From contig NZ_CP145886.1 of assembly GCF_038049935.1 (NCBI RefSeq), positions 1,620,501 through 1,684,500 on the forward strand: DNA of 64,000 nt, given 5' to 3'. The DNA is from Rossellomorea sp. y25. Its GTDB lineage: Bacteria > Bacillota > Bacilli > Bacillales > Bacillaceae_B. Positions 63,968 through 64,000 of this stretch are shown piece by piece. Under the pieces are notes generated by a model that made no database searches, was not told the origin of the DNA, and saw only the letters and a list, made by a program, of their open reading frames with translations. Made by a program: the position numbers and the translations under genes. The first letter of the stretch is position 1, and the number at the start of each line of letters is the position of its first letter.

Positions 63968-64000
63968 TATCTTGAAAAGCCCATACGTATTCCTCTCTGT

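Overview
The window comes from a low-GC, endospore-forming, Gram-positive rod of the Bacillaceae. It carries spore-coat and spoVA genes, CtsR, FapR and CodY target sites, a Trp T-box, Spx/SpxH/MecA, and a gene order that follows the Bacillus subtilis yit-yjz-yja-yjb-yjc region almost gene for gene. Gene content suggests a Bacillus-like genus such as Rossellomorea, but the genus cannot be fixed from this sequence alone. Nearly everything is chromosomal core. No tRNA, rRNA, CRISPR array, transposase or prophage gene was seen.

Region 1 (1-7669) is a maltodextrin locus: a divergent neopullulanase-type amylase (truncated by the window edge), a MalE-type lipoprotein, two MalFG-type permeases, a secreted and C-terminally membrane-anchored alpha-amylase, and a LacI-type regulator, with CcpA/LacI-like operators around the promoters. 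Region 2 (7674-18249) holds a probable sigma-B-driven SDR oxidoreductase, a 21-bp-period tandem repeat, a CoA-disulfide reductase, YajQ, the yitS/yitT/yitU/yitV/yitW neighbourhood, a BsuPI-Gmad2 protein, an iron-sulfur Fnr regulator of the B. subtilis kind, and an UppP-type phosphatase. Region 3 (18454-29384) runs yjzC, clpB behind a CtsR box, yjzD, yjaU, yjaV, med-comZ (competence), fabH-fabF behind a probable FapR site, yjaZ and yjbA.

Region 4 (29468-37577) is trpS behind a Trp T-box, then the oppABCDF oligopeptide importer behind a near-perfect CodY box. Region 5 (37766-48431) groups Spx control and competence: yjbC, spx, mecA, cardiolipin synthase, coiA, pepF, then the conserved riboregulator RoxS/RsaE (about 46764-46876, behind a Rex-like operator) and spxH-yjbI. 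Region 6 (48444-58992) holds a lytic transglycosylase, a CYTH-domain protein, two structured dispersed repeats in opposite orientation, yjbL, the small (p)ppGpp synthetase yjbM, NAD kinase, an RluA-family enzyme, prpE, mgtE, a CPA2 antiporter, a DinB-family protein and fabI behind a FapR palindrome.

Region 7 (59031-64000) is sporulation: cotO, cotZ, yjcA, a 30-residue Cys-Gly/Lys peptide, and a spoVA2-like cluster (YhcN/YlaJ lipoprotein, spoVAC, spoVAD, spoVAEb, DUF421). This cluster lacks spoVAA, AB, AEa and AF and resembles the accessory operon linked in other Bacillus to spore heat resistance. The items most worth following are the RoxS locus, this spoVA2-like cluster, the paired structured repeats and the 21-bp repeat.
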